DNA of 23,902 nucleotides from DAIRUQ01 sp036803245 (GTDB lineage Bacteria; Chloroflexota; Anaerolineae; UBA1429), in contig DAIRUQ010000044.1 in assembly GCA_036803245.1 (NCBI GenBank), positions 1 to 23,902 of the forward strand. The letters are read 5' to 3'. Below, piece after piece: positions 1 through 8,003 of this stretch (the first letter of the stretch is position 1; the number at the start of each line of letters is the position of its first letter). A program made the translations under genes and the position numbers. The notes beneath the pieces are model-generated. The model was not told the DNA's origin. It worked only from the letters and a program-made list of their open reading frames with translations, and did no database searches.

Positions 1-845
1 TGAACGAGCCGTCGGTGCGGGTCGACTCTCACTTTTTGCGGGCCTGGCGCGAGATCGCCGAGCCCAAGAAAGACCCGGTGGCGTGGCCGGTCGACCTGAA
101 CAGCCGCCCCAAGGGTATCTGCGATGAGGCCAAGCTCGAGGCCGAGCGCTTGCGATGGCGATTGGGCGATGAGTGGATCCGACGCATGTGTGAGGCCATT
201 CGCTCCACCGGCACCGAGACGGCCATCACCGTGGGATACCTCCAGTTCACCTTTCCCTTTATGCCTCTCTCGTGCGGCTTTCATCTTGCGGGCGGGGCAG
301 AGTTGCTGGATTTCATCAGCATCCACTTTTATCCGGGCAACATCGGCCTGTGCACCGACTATCGCTGGGAGCTGGATCAGGGAGCCCTCTGGGCCTCCTA
401 CGCGGCCTCTTTCGGCAAGCCAATGATTTTCGGCGAGTTCGGGTGGTTAGGCGGCAACGAAAAGCCGTTTGTCTCCGAGGCCGGCACCGTGAGTTATCCC
501 CCATCCACCCAAGAGCAGTCGGCGGTCTGGTGCCGCGACCTCGTGGAGGCCACCCGGCCCTATGCGTGTGGTTGGCTCTGCTGGGGCAGCTTTGATGTGC
601 CCGAATCGCGCGACTGCACCCGCCACAGCGGCCTCTTGGACGCCGACGGAAACATCAAGGCGTGGGGTCGGACCTTTGCCGGGTTGGGCCCGCGGGTCAA
701 GGCGGGCGTTCCCGAGCCCAACTTGCCAATGGTGGGGTATGAGCTGGAGCCACTGCTGCTGGGCCGTGTGGATGCCTATGAAGCCCTCGATGAGCTGATC
801 TATCGCCGCCGGGTGGAGGGCGAGTTCAGCCTGCACGAGGCATAG
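1..845 (+). CDS. Clan GH-A (GH5-like) glycoside hydrolase, 5'-truncated by window edge
   Basis: Retaining glycoside hydrolase fragment; the substrate cannot be read from the sequence. The reading frame is open from base 3, and its first codons read N-E-P-S. NEP is the classic acid/base motif of clan GH-A (strand beta4 of the TIM barrel). Downstream are a SIHFYPGN segment, typical of the region after beta6, and FGEFGW, whose Glu (codon 435-437) fits the beta7 nucleophile. About 140 residues separate the two glutamates, as expected for GH5. The N-terminal half of the barrel and the start codon lie upstream of the window. The C-terminal tail after the barrel (about 60 residues) shows no recognisable carbohydrate-binding module. 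Cellulase, mannanase or a related GH-A activity are all possible. The gene converges on the dehydrogenase gene, with a long GC hairpin between them. Clan assignment is fairly sure; the GH5 subfamily is not. Confidence 0.75.
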   Translation, partial: NEPSVRVDSHFLRAWREIAEPKKDPVAWPVDLNSRPKGICDEAKLEAERLRWRLGDEWIRRMCEAIRSTGTETAITVGYLQFTFPFMPLSCGFHLAGGAELLDFISIHFYPGNIGLCTDYRWELDQGALWASYAASFGKPMIFGEFGWLGGNEKPFVSEAGTVSYPPSTQEQSAVWCRDLVEATRPYACGWLCWGSFDVPESRDCTRHSGLLDADGNIKAWGRTFAGLGPRVKAGVPEPNLPMVGYELEPLLLGRVDAYEALDELIYRRRVEGEFSLHEA

Positions 846-867
846 CGCCCCGGCGGGCTTCGTCTGG

Positions 868-903
868 CTGGCGCGGCGGAGCTTGGGGGCTTGGCCGCGC
901 CAG
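868..903. terminator. GC-rich hairpin between convergent genes
   Basis: A perfect 10-bp inverted repeat, CTGGCGCGGC (868-877) and GCCGCGCCAG (894-903), is separated by a 16-nt loop. It sits between the stop codons of two convergent genes (845 and 914), where a bidirectional terminator is expected. Neither side is followed by a clear T-run, so it may act Rho-independently only weakly, or simply protect the 3' ends of the transcripts. Confidence 0.5.
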
Positions 904-913
904 GCGTGTTGCG

Positions 914-1957
914 CTAGGGATTCACGATCACCTTGTTGCGATCGGGCTGGTCCATCGTCTCAAAGGCACGGTGTACCTGCTCCAGCGGGAATCGGTGCGT
1001 GATGATCTCCTCGGTGTTGACGAGGCCGGTCTCCAAGAGTCGGATGGCCATCTGCATGGCGCGGGGTGTGGTCCCAAAGCTGGCGTCCATGCGACCCTCC
1101 AAAAAGTGGGTGAGGCCGCCATCGAGCGAGAACGACTCGTGCGTGGTGATGCCAAAGACGTTCCATCGCGTGCCGCGACGGCGCAAGCGAACCATCAACT
1201 CGACGGCCTCGATGGGGCCGGCGGCCTCCAAGACCAGGTCGGGGCCGCGCAGGATGATCTCATAGACCGCCGCGACCGGATCGCCGTGGTTGGGGTCGAT
1301 CGCGTGAGTGGCGCCGAGTTCGAGGGCGTGCCTTCTGGCGTAGGCGCTGGGGTCCACTGCGATGAGCCGGCCGGCCCCGGCGGCGCGGGCTACCATCAGG
1401 CAGAGCAGCCCGATACCCCCCGCGCCGATGATGACCACGTCTTCGCCCAGCTGCATCTGGCTGTGCTCGATGACACCCTTCCAGGCGCCCGAGAGAGGCT
1501 CGGTGAGCGCTGCGGCATCAAAAGACACCTCGGCGGGCTTGCGGAAGAGGCAGGTATCGCGGGTGAGCATGTACTCGGCCAGGGCGCCGGGCCACACGTC
1601 ACGTGGGCCGTCTCCGCCAGTGGTAAAGGCCTGATCGCAGTAGTGGGTGTTTCCCACCCGGCAGTGCTCGCAAAAGCCGCAGTAGCCCGATGGCTGACAG
1701 ATCACCTCGTCCCCGACGTCGACGTGCGAGACGCCGGGACCCACCGCGGCGACCACGCCACTGGGCTCGTGGCCCACGATGCAGGGAAAGGTTACGTTCG
1801 TGCGAACGCCGCGCACCGCCTTGTGATCGGTGGCACAGATCCCACACGAGCGGATGCGCACGAGCGCGGTGCCCGCTTCGGTTGGCTGCGGAACCGGTAC
1901 GCGCTCCAGACGCAGATCATTGACGCCGTGCAACACGGCAGCGAGCATCGTCTCCAT
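914..1957 (-). CDS. Zinc-dependent alcohol/polyol dehydrogenase (MDR superfamily)
   Basis: NAD(P)-dependent medium-chain dehydrogenase, 347 aa, cytoplasmic, oxidising an unidentified alcohol, polyol or sugar. The N-terminal GroES-like domain holds the catalytic zinc site: C41 in CGICATDHK, then H63-E64 in GHEPSG, with E153 in LTEPLSG as a likely fourth ligand. A full structural-zinc lobe is present: C93, C96, C99 and C107 in CGFCEHCRVGNTHYC. The Rossmann domain has GAGGIG at 178-183, and VDPS at about 201 closes beta2. The layout resembles sorbitol or threonine dehydrogenases. I chose the ATG at 1957 because AAGGAG lies 9 nt upstream and the family's usual N-terminus starts there. The open frame extends 54 codons further upstream but with non-family sequence. 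The gene is divergent from the polysaccharide operon and may share control through the palindrome at 2002-2020. The substrate is not identifiable. Confidence 0.88.
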   Translation of the reverse strand: METMLAAVLHGVNDLRLERVPVPQPTEAGTALVRIRSCGICATDHKAVRGVRTNVTFPCIVGHEPSGVVAAVGPGVSHVDVGDEVICQPSGYCGFCEHCRVGNTHYCDQAFTTGGDGPRDVWPGALAEYMLTRDTCLFRKPAEVSFDAAALTEPLSGAWKGVIEHSQMQLGEDVVIIGAGGIGLLCLMVARAAGAGRLIAVDPSAYARRHALELGATHAIDPNHGDPVAAVYEIILRGPDLVLEAAGPIEAVELMVRLRRRGTRWNVFGITTHESFSLDGGLTHFLEGRMDASFGTTPRAMQMAIRLLETGLVNTEEIITHRFPLEQVHRAFETMDQPDRNKVIVNP

Positions 1958-1990
1958 GGCGCATCTCTCCTTACCGTCAGGCTTGGACCT

Positions 1991-2018
1991 ATTATGCCCA
2001 TCCTTGTCCGTGCGACAA
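1991..2018 (-). promoter_or_regulatory. Candidate sigma70 promoter for the dehydrogenase gene
   Basis: On the minus strand, TTGTCG (2018-2013), a 16-bp spacer and CATAAT (1996-1991) give 4/6 and 5/6 matches to the consensus boxes. Transcription would start near 1984, leaving a leader of about 27 nt that contains AAGGAG before the ATG at 1957. The -35 box lies within the palindrome at 2002-2020. Confidence 0.45.
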
Positions 2019-2020
2019 GG
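2002..2020. promoter_or_regulatory. Palindromic operator candidate between divergent promoters
   Basis: CCTTGTC (2002-2008), five bases, then GACAAGG (2014-2020) form a perfect 7-bp inverted repeat. It covers the -35 box of the leftward promoter and ends 3 bp before the rightward TTGACA. A dimeric regulator bound here could therefore affect both transcripts. Half-site length and spacing suit a helix-turn-helix dimer, but the regulator family cannot be named. Confidence 0.45.
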
Positions 2021-2023
2021 GGT

Positions 2024-2051
2024 TTGACAGGCCCCATGGCGGCGATATACT
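2024..2051 (+). promoter_or_regulatory. Strong sigma70-like promoter of the polysaccharide operon
   Basis: TTGACA (2024-2029), a 16-bp spacer and TATACT (2046-2051) give 6/6 and 5/6 matches to the consensus. The predicted transcript start is about 2058, 42 nt before the GTG start of the first gene. No other -35/-10 pair this good was seen at operon junctions downstream. Confidence 0.65.
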
Positions 2052-2099
2052 TTTACTTGCCCCTGGGATTCGGGACCAAACAGCCGATGGGATGCCAGA

Positions 2100-3302
2100 G
2101 TGAAGGATAGGAGCGACATCCGGCGCTATGGAGAGGCAGTATGGCGCCACGGGTGGTGGATCGCCGTCCTGGCGCTCATGGCGGCTGCCCTGGCCACCCT
2201 GCTGGGCGCGTTGACGCCAGCAACCTACACCTCGTCGGCGCTGGTAGGCATCATCGATCGGTCCAACGTCGTAGCCTTTGATCCCCGTTTTTTGCCTCTC
2301 GAACGTGACCTGCCCAGCTTTGAGCCGTACCCCGCACTTGCCACGTCTGAGGCCGTATTGCGAGACCTGTTGGTGCGCCTCGGCGACGATGCGCCAGAGG
2401 ACGGGTCGATCGAGGCGCTGCGCGGACGGCTGTCGGCGGCCCTGGCGGCCGACAAGGTGCTGCTCCGCCTGAGCGCGTCGGCCGATTCGCCCGACGAGGC
2501 GCTACAGCTAGCCGACGCCTGGGCCAAAGTGGTGGTGGCGCACGCTTCACAGCTCTATGAGACCATGGACATCGCTCTGCTGGCCTGGTACGAGGAGCAG
2601 CTCGCCGAGGCCAGGGCTGATCTGACCACCGCTCGAGACGAGCTCGTTCGGCATGACGTCGCAGCGGCCGAACAGGGTCTGGGTGCGGAGCTTGTGGCAC
2701 TTGAGGCCGAGATCGATCGGCTAGCGGCCGAGCTGTCAGCCCTGAGGTCCATCGAGCGTGACGCCCAAGCGGCGCGTCAAGCGGCCTCGGAGCCCGGCCA
2801 CGACAGCCAGGTTCTGGCGGCGGGAGTGGCGATGCTCCAGCAGCGGGTGTTGCAGCCGCTTGCAGAGGTCCAGCCGGCTGCGGGCGCCGTGACGGAGGAC
2901 CCGCTAGCGGCGCTGGACCGAGTGGAGGCGACTGCGAGCGAGCGCATGCAGGACGTCGAGGCGCTGCTGGCTGACGCCAGTGTTCGCCAACGGCAGCTCC
3001 AGGGCGCAGCGGTTGCCCAGGACGCAGGCCGACGTGAGGTGACTTGGGCAGTGCGTGAGGCCGAGGAGCGGGTGTTGTTGCTCACCGGCGAGCTGGAGAG
3101 GGCGCGCCTGGCGGCGGAGGATAGCCGCATCAAGGTGCAGCTGACCAGTCCAGCGTCTCGGCCCTCCCAGCCGACGACGGGCGGGGTGCAACCTGTGGCG
3201 GTGGGCGCCGCTGGAGTGACCGGACTGCTCTTGGGGAGCGCCATCGCGATCCTGCTGGCCGAACGGCGCACGCCAAGAGACACGGCCTCGGCGGAGCGCT
3301 GA
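2100..3302 (+). CDS. Wzz/YveK-like polysaccharide chain-length determinant, no kinase domain
   Basis: Inner-membrane polysaccharide co-polymerase, 400 aa, expected to set polymer length together with the Wzy protein. The short cytoplasmic N-terminus is followed by TM1 (about 18-38), then a large extracytoplasmic region. That region begins with the Wzz-like fold and runs into coiled-coil heptads rich in Ala, Glu, Leu and Arg (about 157-225 and 310-345). A Pro-rich segment (about 351-365) precedes TM2 (about 365-387), as in the family. The short basic tail ends at residue 400 with no Walker A motif, so the protein lacks the fused BY-kinase of Wzc. The start is GTG at 2100; the Shine-Dalgarno is weak (GATGGGA), and no in-frame ATG exists nearby. 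It is the first gene after the strong promoter, and its TGA overlaps the next ATG by one base (TGATG). Sequence identity to named Wzz proteins is likely low, so the call rests on topology and position. Confidence 0.78.
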   Translation: MKDRSDIRRYGEAVWRHGWWIAVLALMAAALATLLGALTPATYTSSALVGIIDRSNVVAFDPRFLPLERDLPSFEPYPALATSEAVLRDLLVRLGDDAPEDGSIEALRGRLSAALAADKVLLRLSASADSPDEALQLADAWAKVVVAHASQLYETMDIALLAWYEEQLAEARADLTTARDELVRHDVAAAEQGLGAELVALEAEIDRLAAELSALRSIERDAQAARQAASEPGHDSQVLAAGVAMLQQRVLQPLAEVQPAAGAVTEDPLAALDRVEATASERMQDVEALLADASVRQRQLQGAAVAQDAGRREVTWAVREAEERVLLLTGELERARLAAEDSRIKVQLTSPASRPSQPTTGGVQPVAVGAAGVTGLLLGSAIAILLAERRTPRDTASAER

Positions 3303-5602
3303 TGGAGGCCTCCCAAAGCTTGGGGCTGAGTGCTCGCCACGAGCGCACGTGGCTGGCGCTTCTGGTCGCGGTACACATCGCTCTGGGAATCTACTGGGGC
3401 GCTGTGAATCCCCTCTTTGAGGCCAACGACGAGGTGGGCCACTATTACCATGTGCGGTACATCGCGCGCCATGGCCGACTGGTACCCGCTGGCGAGCAAG
3501 TCGTCGATATGTGGGACGAATCGCGACAGCCCCCTGCCTATTACCTGCTAGCCGCGCTACCTGTCAGCCTCATCAACACCGACGATGGTCCTCCCTATAC
3601 GCCCAACCCCTACGCCGGATGGGATCGCGGGATGGGTGGCCTCAACGCCCTCATGCACGACTGGGACGCTGAGGCGTTCCCTTGGCGGGGGGGCGTGTTG
3701 GCGGTGCATGTCGCGCGAGCCGTGTCTACCTTGCTAGGCGCCTTGACTTTGCTGGCTACCTATGCGGCCGGCAGTAGACTGGACCCCAGCCGTTGGCAGG
3801 TGCGCTGGGGGGCAACGCTCGGGCTGGCGCTGTGGCCCCAGTTTCGCTTTGGCAGCAGTAGCATCAACAACGATAGCCTGGTAACGCTGGCCGGGGCCCT
3901 GATGCTCTTTTCGCTCATCGGGCTGGTGCGGAGCCCCCGGCGCGGCAGGTGGCCCTGGATCCTGGCCGCCGGCGCCAGCGGTGCTCTCGCGGCCTTCTCC
4001 AAGAACAACGGCCTCCAAGTGGCGGCAGCTGGCGTCTTGGTAGTCTTGTGGATAGCCTTGTTCGCCTCGGGGCGCCATGGCTGGCGCTTCTGGGTGCCGG
4101 TCGCGACGGTCTCTGTGGCAGGCCTGGCGGTGGTGGGCTGGTGGTACGCTCGCAACTTGTCTGGAGGACAGGGAGCGTTGGCCCTGCCCTTTATGGATGT
4201 CTGGATCTACCAGTTCCGCCAGTTGTTCACCGGCGAGAGCGTGGGTTTGGCGCAGTTTGCCCGCAGGCTGGGCTCGACCGGGCACTATGCCTGGCGATCG
4301 CTCTGGGCGGCGTTTGGTTGGGGCAATGTGGGCTATCCCGCGTCGTTTTATTGGTTGGCGGGGGCCTGGTGCCTGGGCTCGATAGGCCTGTTGCTCCCGC
4401 GGCGCCCGGGTCGCTCGATGGCGCGCGGGGGAGTGTACGTCGCGCTGCTGATGGTCGCCGCTATACTGCTGCCCACCTGGCTGCTCTATGTTGCTACCGG
4501 CATCCCACACCTGCAAGGACGTTACCTACTGCCTGGTTTACCAGCCCTGGTGCTGCTGATCTCGCTGGGGTGGGATCGGCTGCTCCCGCCGCGCTTTTTG
4601 CCCAAGTTCTGGGGCGGATGCGCTGCCTTTGGCCTGGTGTTGGCTCTGGCGACGCCGGCGGCGGTTATCAAGCCGGCCTATGCGCCGCCCGAGCCCATGG
4701 AGGCGGAGCGGCTGGCCGAGTTTACGCCCACCCTGGCTGACTTTGGCGAGACTGCAGAGCTGGTGGGATACCAGGTCGAGCCTGTCCTGTTGGACGCGGG
4801 AGAGCTACTGGACGTCCGGCTGGCCCTTCGCAGCCTGCAGCGCAGCGAAGAGCCACTCACCCTGGCGGTCAAGGCCTACGACGAAGCGGGCCGTCTGGTG
4901 GGCGGGGTCCACCGGTATCCGGGGCGTGGGTCGCTAGACACGACGCAATGGGACGTCGACGTGCTGTTTGAGGAGCGTATGACGCTAGAGATCGCGCCAG
5001 CGGCCGTTGGCGGGGTGGGTAGGCTGGAGGTGAGCTTTTACCAGGCCGAAACGCCCACAGCTCCGCTGGTGGTGCGCGATGCGGCGGACACCAAGCTGGG
5101 GCGCAGCCTGGCTTTGCTGGACGCCTATCGCATCGCCGACGGGGCGCTGCCTCCCGAGGATCCCAGCATTGCCGTGCGTTTCGGTGAGGCGTTGGCTAGC
5201 ACGAATCCCAGCTGGACTCTGGCGTGTACCGACGGCGGTTTGGCGGTGCGCGTGGCGTGGGCTTGGCAAGCGCTGGCCGTGATGGAGGCGGACTATCGCT
5301 TCTCGTTGCAGGTGCGATCGACTGATGAGGCGATCGTCGCGCAGGTGGACGGGCTTTTAGGTGACGCGGGTGTGCCCACTCTACTCTGGACTGACGACGA
5401 GGTCATGCCCCAGCAGGTGGCGCTGCCCCTGCCGACGCGGTCGGTGCGCACGCCTTTGGGGCTCTATCTCGTCGTGTATGAGCCAATGACTGGCACGCGG
5501 CTGCCCGTTCGCATGGGTGAAAGTGATGTGGCGAGTGGCGATGAGCTATTGCTGGGCACCGTCGGCGATAGCGATATCGCCGCTGCTTGCGCTGCCGAGT
5601 AG
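3302..5602 (+). CDS. GT-C/DUF2142-like polytopic membrane protein with C-terminal beta-sandwich modules
   Basis: Large membrane protein, 766 aa, resembling lipid-phosphosugar-dependent GT-C enzymes (GT39/ArnT and DUF2142 types). TM1 at about 17-34 is followed by an extracytoplasmic loop with acidic motif FEANDEVGHYYH (39-50), and then QPPAYYLL (76-83). Both are hallmarks of the first loop in these families. About ten further TM segments end near residue 455, and GRYLLPGLPALVLL (406-419) matches the late DUF2142 signature. From about 480 the protein is soluble, with two similar beta-rich stretches. The first begins at FGETAELVGY (481-490). The second begins at FGEALA (627-632) and contains AWQAL, VAQVDG, PTLLW and TGTRLPV elements that I recall from modules attached to chloroflexotal GT-C proteins. 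It could modify the glycan with a sugar from a polyprenyl donor; donor and acceptor are unknown. It is translationally coupled to the Wzz-like gene. Confidence 0.7.
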   Translation: MEASQSLGLSARHERTWLALLVAVHIALGIYWGAVNPLFEANDEVGHYYHVRYIARHGRLVPAGEQVVDMWDESRQPPAYYLLAALPVSLINTDDGPPYTPNPYAGWDRGMGGLNALMHDWDAEAFPWRGGVLAVHVARAVSTLLGALTLLATYAAGSRLDPSRWQVRWGATLGLALWPQFRFGSSSINNDSLVTLAGALMLFSLIGLVRSPRRGRWPWILAAGASGALAAFSKNNGLQVAAAGVLVVLWIALFASGRHGWRFWVPVATVSVAGLAVVGWWYARNLSGGQGALALPFMDVWIYQFRQLFTGESVGLAQFARRLGSTGHYAWRSLWAAFGWGNVGYPASFYWLAGAWCLGSIGLLLPRRPGRSMARGGVYVALLMVAAILLPTWLLYVATGIPHLQGRYLLPGLPALVLLISLGWDRLLPPRFLPKFWGGCAAFGLVLALATPAAVIKPAYAPPEPMEAERLAEFTPTLADFGETAELVGYQVEPVLLDAGELLDVRLALRSLQRSEEPLTLAVKAYDEAGRLVGGVHRYPGRGSLDTTQWDVDVLFEERMTLEIAPAAVGGVGRLEVSFYQAETPTAPLVVRDAADTKLGRSLALLDAYRIADGALPPEDPSIAVRFGEALASTNPSWTLACTDGGLAVRVAWAWQALAVMEADYRFSLQVRSTDEAIVAQVDGLLGDAGVPTLLWTDDEVMPQQVALPLPTRSVRTPLGLYLVVYEPMTGTRLPVRMGESDVASGDELLLGTVGDSDIAAACAAE

Positions 5603-5618
5603 CTAGAGGAATGGTGCC

Positions 5619-6749
5619 ATGATGCGGGTGTTGTCCGTTTTGGGAACTAGGCCGGAGGCCATCAAGCTGGCGCCAGTGGTGCGCGAGTTGGCACGTCGGC
5701 CCGAGATCCAATCGCGGGTGTGCGTGACCGGCCAGCACCGTGAGATGCTCGTCCCGGTGCTCGATCTCTTCAAGATGGAGCCAGACGTCGATCTGCAGGT
5801 GATGAGGCCGGGCCAGACGCCGACGCAGGTGGCGGCGGCCGTGCTGGCTGGGATCGAGCCCGTGCTAGCCGACGAGCGCCCCGACTGGGTGCTTGTGCAG
5901 GGCGATACTACCACCGTCGCCGCGGCCGCCTGGGCTGCCTACTATGCGCGGATTCGGGTGGGCCATGTGGAGGCGGGGCTTCGTACCGGCGACAAGTGGC
6001 AGCCGTTCCCGGAAGAGGTCAACCGCCGTATGGCCAGCGTCGTCGCTGACCTTCACTTGGCCCCGACGGAGCAGGCGCGGCTGAACCTGGTCCGTGAGGG
6101 CATCGCTCCCGAAGCTATCGTGGTCACAGGGAACCCGGTCATCGACGCCATGCGCTGGGCTGCCGAGTTGCCGTGCGACTTGTCTCAGGGACCCCTGGCG
6201 GGGCTAGACTGGAGCAAGCGCATCGTGGTGGTCACGGCGCACCGGCGCGAGAACCATGGCGAGCCATTGCGCCAGATCTGCCTGGCACTGCGCGACATTG
6301 CCCAATACCATCCGGACGTGGCCGTGGTGTATCCGGTGCATCCCAATCCCAACGTGCTGGGCCCAGTGGAGGCGCTGCTTGGCGGGGTGGCAGGGGTGCA
6401 TCTGCTCGCCCCCCTAGACTATTTGGCGTTCGTGCATCTGCTCAAGCGTAGCTACTTGGTGCTGACCGATTCGGGCGGGATCCAGGAGGAGGCGCCGGGC
6501 CTGGGCAAGCCCGTCCTGGTATTGCGCAACGTCACCGAGCGGCCAGAGGCACTGGCCGCAGGGACGGCGCGCTTGGTGGGCACAGAACGGCCGCGCGTGG
6601 TGCGCGAGGTGACGCGTCTGCTCGAGGATGAGGGCGCTTACCTGACCATGGCACGGGCCGCCAATCCCTATGGCGACGGACACGCCGCTGAGCGGATTGT
6701 GGATGCGCTGCTGGCATATCGTGATCCGGACGCAGTCAGCAAGGTGTGA
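5619..6749 (+). CDS. wecB: UDP-N-acetylglucosamine 2-epimerase (non-hydrolysing)
   Basis: Interconverts UDP-GlcNAc and UDP-ManNAc in the cytoplasm, supplying a ManNAc-type residue for the polymer. At 376 aa it has the normal family length. The N-terminal GTRPEAIKLAPV (9-20) and TGQHREML (37-44) are diagnostic. They are followed by QGDTTTV (94-100), HVEAGLRTGDKWQPFPEEVNR (catalytic acidic residues, 116-136), TAHRREN (catalytic His208, 206-212), HPNPNV (241-246) and the UDP-binding DSGGIQEEAPGLGKP (284-298). The start is the first of two adjacent ATGs (5619 or 5622), with AGAGGA 8 nt upstream of 5619. No UDP-ManNAc dehydrogenase (WecC) follows, so the sugar is probably used as ManNAc unless wecC lies elsewhere. 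It lies 16 nt after the GT-C gene and within the operon. Confidence 0.95.
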   Translation: MMRVLSVLGTRPEAIKLAPVVRELARRPEIQSRVCVTGQHREMLVPVLDLFKMEPDVDLQVMRPGQTPTQVAAAVLAGIEPVLADERPDWVLVQGDTTTVAAAAWAAYYARIRVGHVEAGLRTGDKWQPFPEEVNRRMASVVADLHLAPTEQARLNLVREGIAPEAIVVTGNPVIDAMRWAAELPCDLSQGPLAGLDWSKRIVVVTAHRRENHGEPLRQICLALRDIAQYHPDVAVVYPVHPNPNVLGPVEALLGGVAGVHLLAPLDYLAFVHLLKRSYLVLTDSGGIQEEAPGLGKPVLVLRNVTERPEALAAGTARLVGTERPRVVREVTRLLEDEGAYLTMARAANPYGDGHAAERIVDALLAYRDPDAVSKV

Positions 6750-6797
6750 CGCCATGCGCTGCCGATGCTCAGCTGTCGGAGCCATAGCCGAGGTTCG

Positions 6798-8003
6798 ATG
6801 ATGAACGGTAAGCAACGGGGCCGGCTCGACATCGTCTACTTTGGGATGACGACGTGGGACGGCATCACCGGTCGCGCCAAGCAGTTGGCGACGCGGTTGG
6901 GCTCTGTCGGCAGGGTCTGCTTTGTGGACCCGATCACACCCTCGCTGCCCGGCAACCTGCTACGCTTGGCCAGGGGGCAGAGCACGCGCCCTTGGCGGAC
7001 CCGTCTCGAACACGTGAGTGATGGGCTATGGGTGCTGACGCCCCACCCCGCGCTGCCGTGGGGCTATGATCTGGGTTTTCTGAACCGGGCCAACCAGGGC
7101 CTGGTTTCCCGTTTGGTGCGCCGCACAGCCCGGCAGGTGGGGCTGGAGGATCCGATTCTGTGGATCGAGCATCCTCTCGAGACCGCCCAGATTTCGAGCC
7201 TGGATCACCGTATGGTATGTTACCACTGTCGCGACAACTATCGTGCTTTTTGGAGTGAGGTGCCCCGGCGCCAAAAGCTGGTAGAGCGGCTCGAGGAGCA
7301 GTTGCTGCCTCGCGCTGACGTGGTGGTGGCGGCATCAGAGGCGCTGGCTGAGCTCTGCGGTCGGGCTAACCCGCACATCTATGCGGTGCCCAACGCAGCT
7401 GATTTCGAGCACTTTGCGGCGGGGCAGGGCGATCGGGCCCCCGAGCTGGACGACTATGACCATCCCTTGGTAGGCTATCTCGGCACGGTCTCCCACTGGT
7501 TCGATCTCGACGCGATTCACTGGGTGGCCCAGCGCCGACCCGCTTGGACGTTTGTCATCATCGGTCCAGTAGAGAACGTGGACCTGACGCCCTACCAGGG
7601 GCTGGCTAACCTGCACTTTATGGGGGCAGTGCCCTATGCGCGTGCTCCGGACCTGGCGGCTGCTTTTGATGTGTGTTTACTGCCGCGAAGGACTAGCGAG
7701 CTCACGGCGCACATGGATCCGATCAAGGTGTACGAGTACCTGAGTCTCGGAAAGCCGGTAGTGGCCTCTCCCATGCCTCAACTGGAGCGGTATGCGGATC
7801 TGATCTACCTGGCCAACGATGGTACCGCCTTTGAGGCGTGCATCGAGATGGCCTTGGCCGAGGCCCACCAACCCGGGGCTACGGCCAAGCGGGAGGCTCG
7901 GAAGGCCTTGGCCCAGGCCAATACGTGGGATCGACGGGTCGAGGACATCTTGAATGCTCTGCGCGAGACCGATCGCAGGCTGGGATGGGAGCCGGAATAC
8001 TAG
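6798..8003 (+). CDS. TuaH-like GT-B glycosyltransferase, paralogue 1
   Basis: Cytoplasmic glycosyltransferase of the GT4-like GT-B fold, 401 aa; donor and acceptor unknown. The N-terminal Rossmann domain opens with DIVYFGMTTWDGITGR (11-26) and FVDPITPS (32-39). Mid-region motifs are LWIEHPLETAQI (121-132), DNYRAFW (146-152), PNA (198-200) and GYLGTVSHW (226-234). The C-terminal donor site has GPVENVD (256-262), LGAVPY-like MGAVPY (275-280), FDVCLLP (290-296) and VYEYLSLGKPVV (311-322), the counterpart of the EX7E region. All of these recur in the gene at 9499, so the two are clear paralogues bracketing the flippase gene. ATG 6798 (or the adjacent 6801) was chosen because GAGG precedes it and homology with the paralogue begins just after; the frame extends 11 codons upstream. 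It overlaps the flippase gene by 19 nt. Confidence 0.85.
   Translation: MMNGKQRGRLDIVYFGMTTWDGITGRAKQLATRLGSVGRVCFVDPITPSLPGNLLRLARGQSTRPWRTRLEHVSDGLWVLTPHPALPWGYDLGFLNRANQGLVSRLVRRTARQVGLEDPILWIEHPLETAQISSLDHRMVCYHCRDNYRAFWSEVPRRQKLVERLEEQLLPRADVVVAASEALAELCGRANPHIYAVPNAADFEHFAAGQGDRAPELDDYDHPLVGYLGTVSHWFDLDAIHWVAQRRPAWTFVIIGPVENVDLTPYQGLANLHFMGAVPYARAPDLAAAFDVCLLPRRTSELTAHMDPIKVYEYLSLGKPVVASPMPQLERYADLIYLANDGTAFEACIEMALAEAHQPGATAKREARKALAQANTWDRRVEDILNALRETDRRLGWEPEY

Noticed and set aside
971..2110. 379-codon open frame opposite the zinc dehydrogenase gene
   Set aside because: It mirrors the MDR gene almost end to end, has no recognisable motif and is Gly/Ala/His-rich as expected for an antisense frame in GC-rich DNA. 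The MDR frame shows complete family motifs.
3734..4516. 260-codon minus-strand frame inside the 3302-5602 gene
   Set aside because: Antisense of hydrophobic helices yields a Gln/Pro/Arg-rich product with no motif; a shadow.
7838..7984. Upstream extension of the flippase frame
   Set aside because: It lies within the well-supported C-terminus of the preceding transferase gene. Flippase-like sequence begins only after about 8010, so ATG 7985 or GTG 8003 is preferred.
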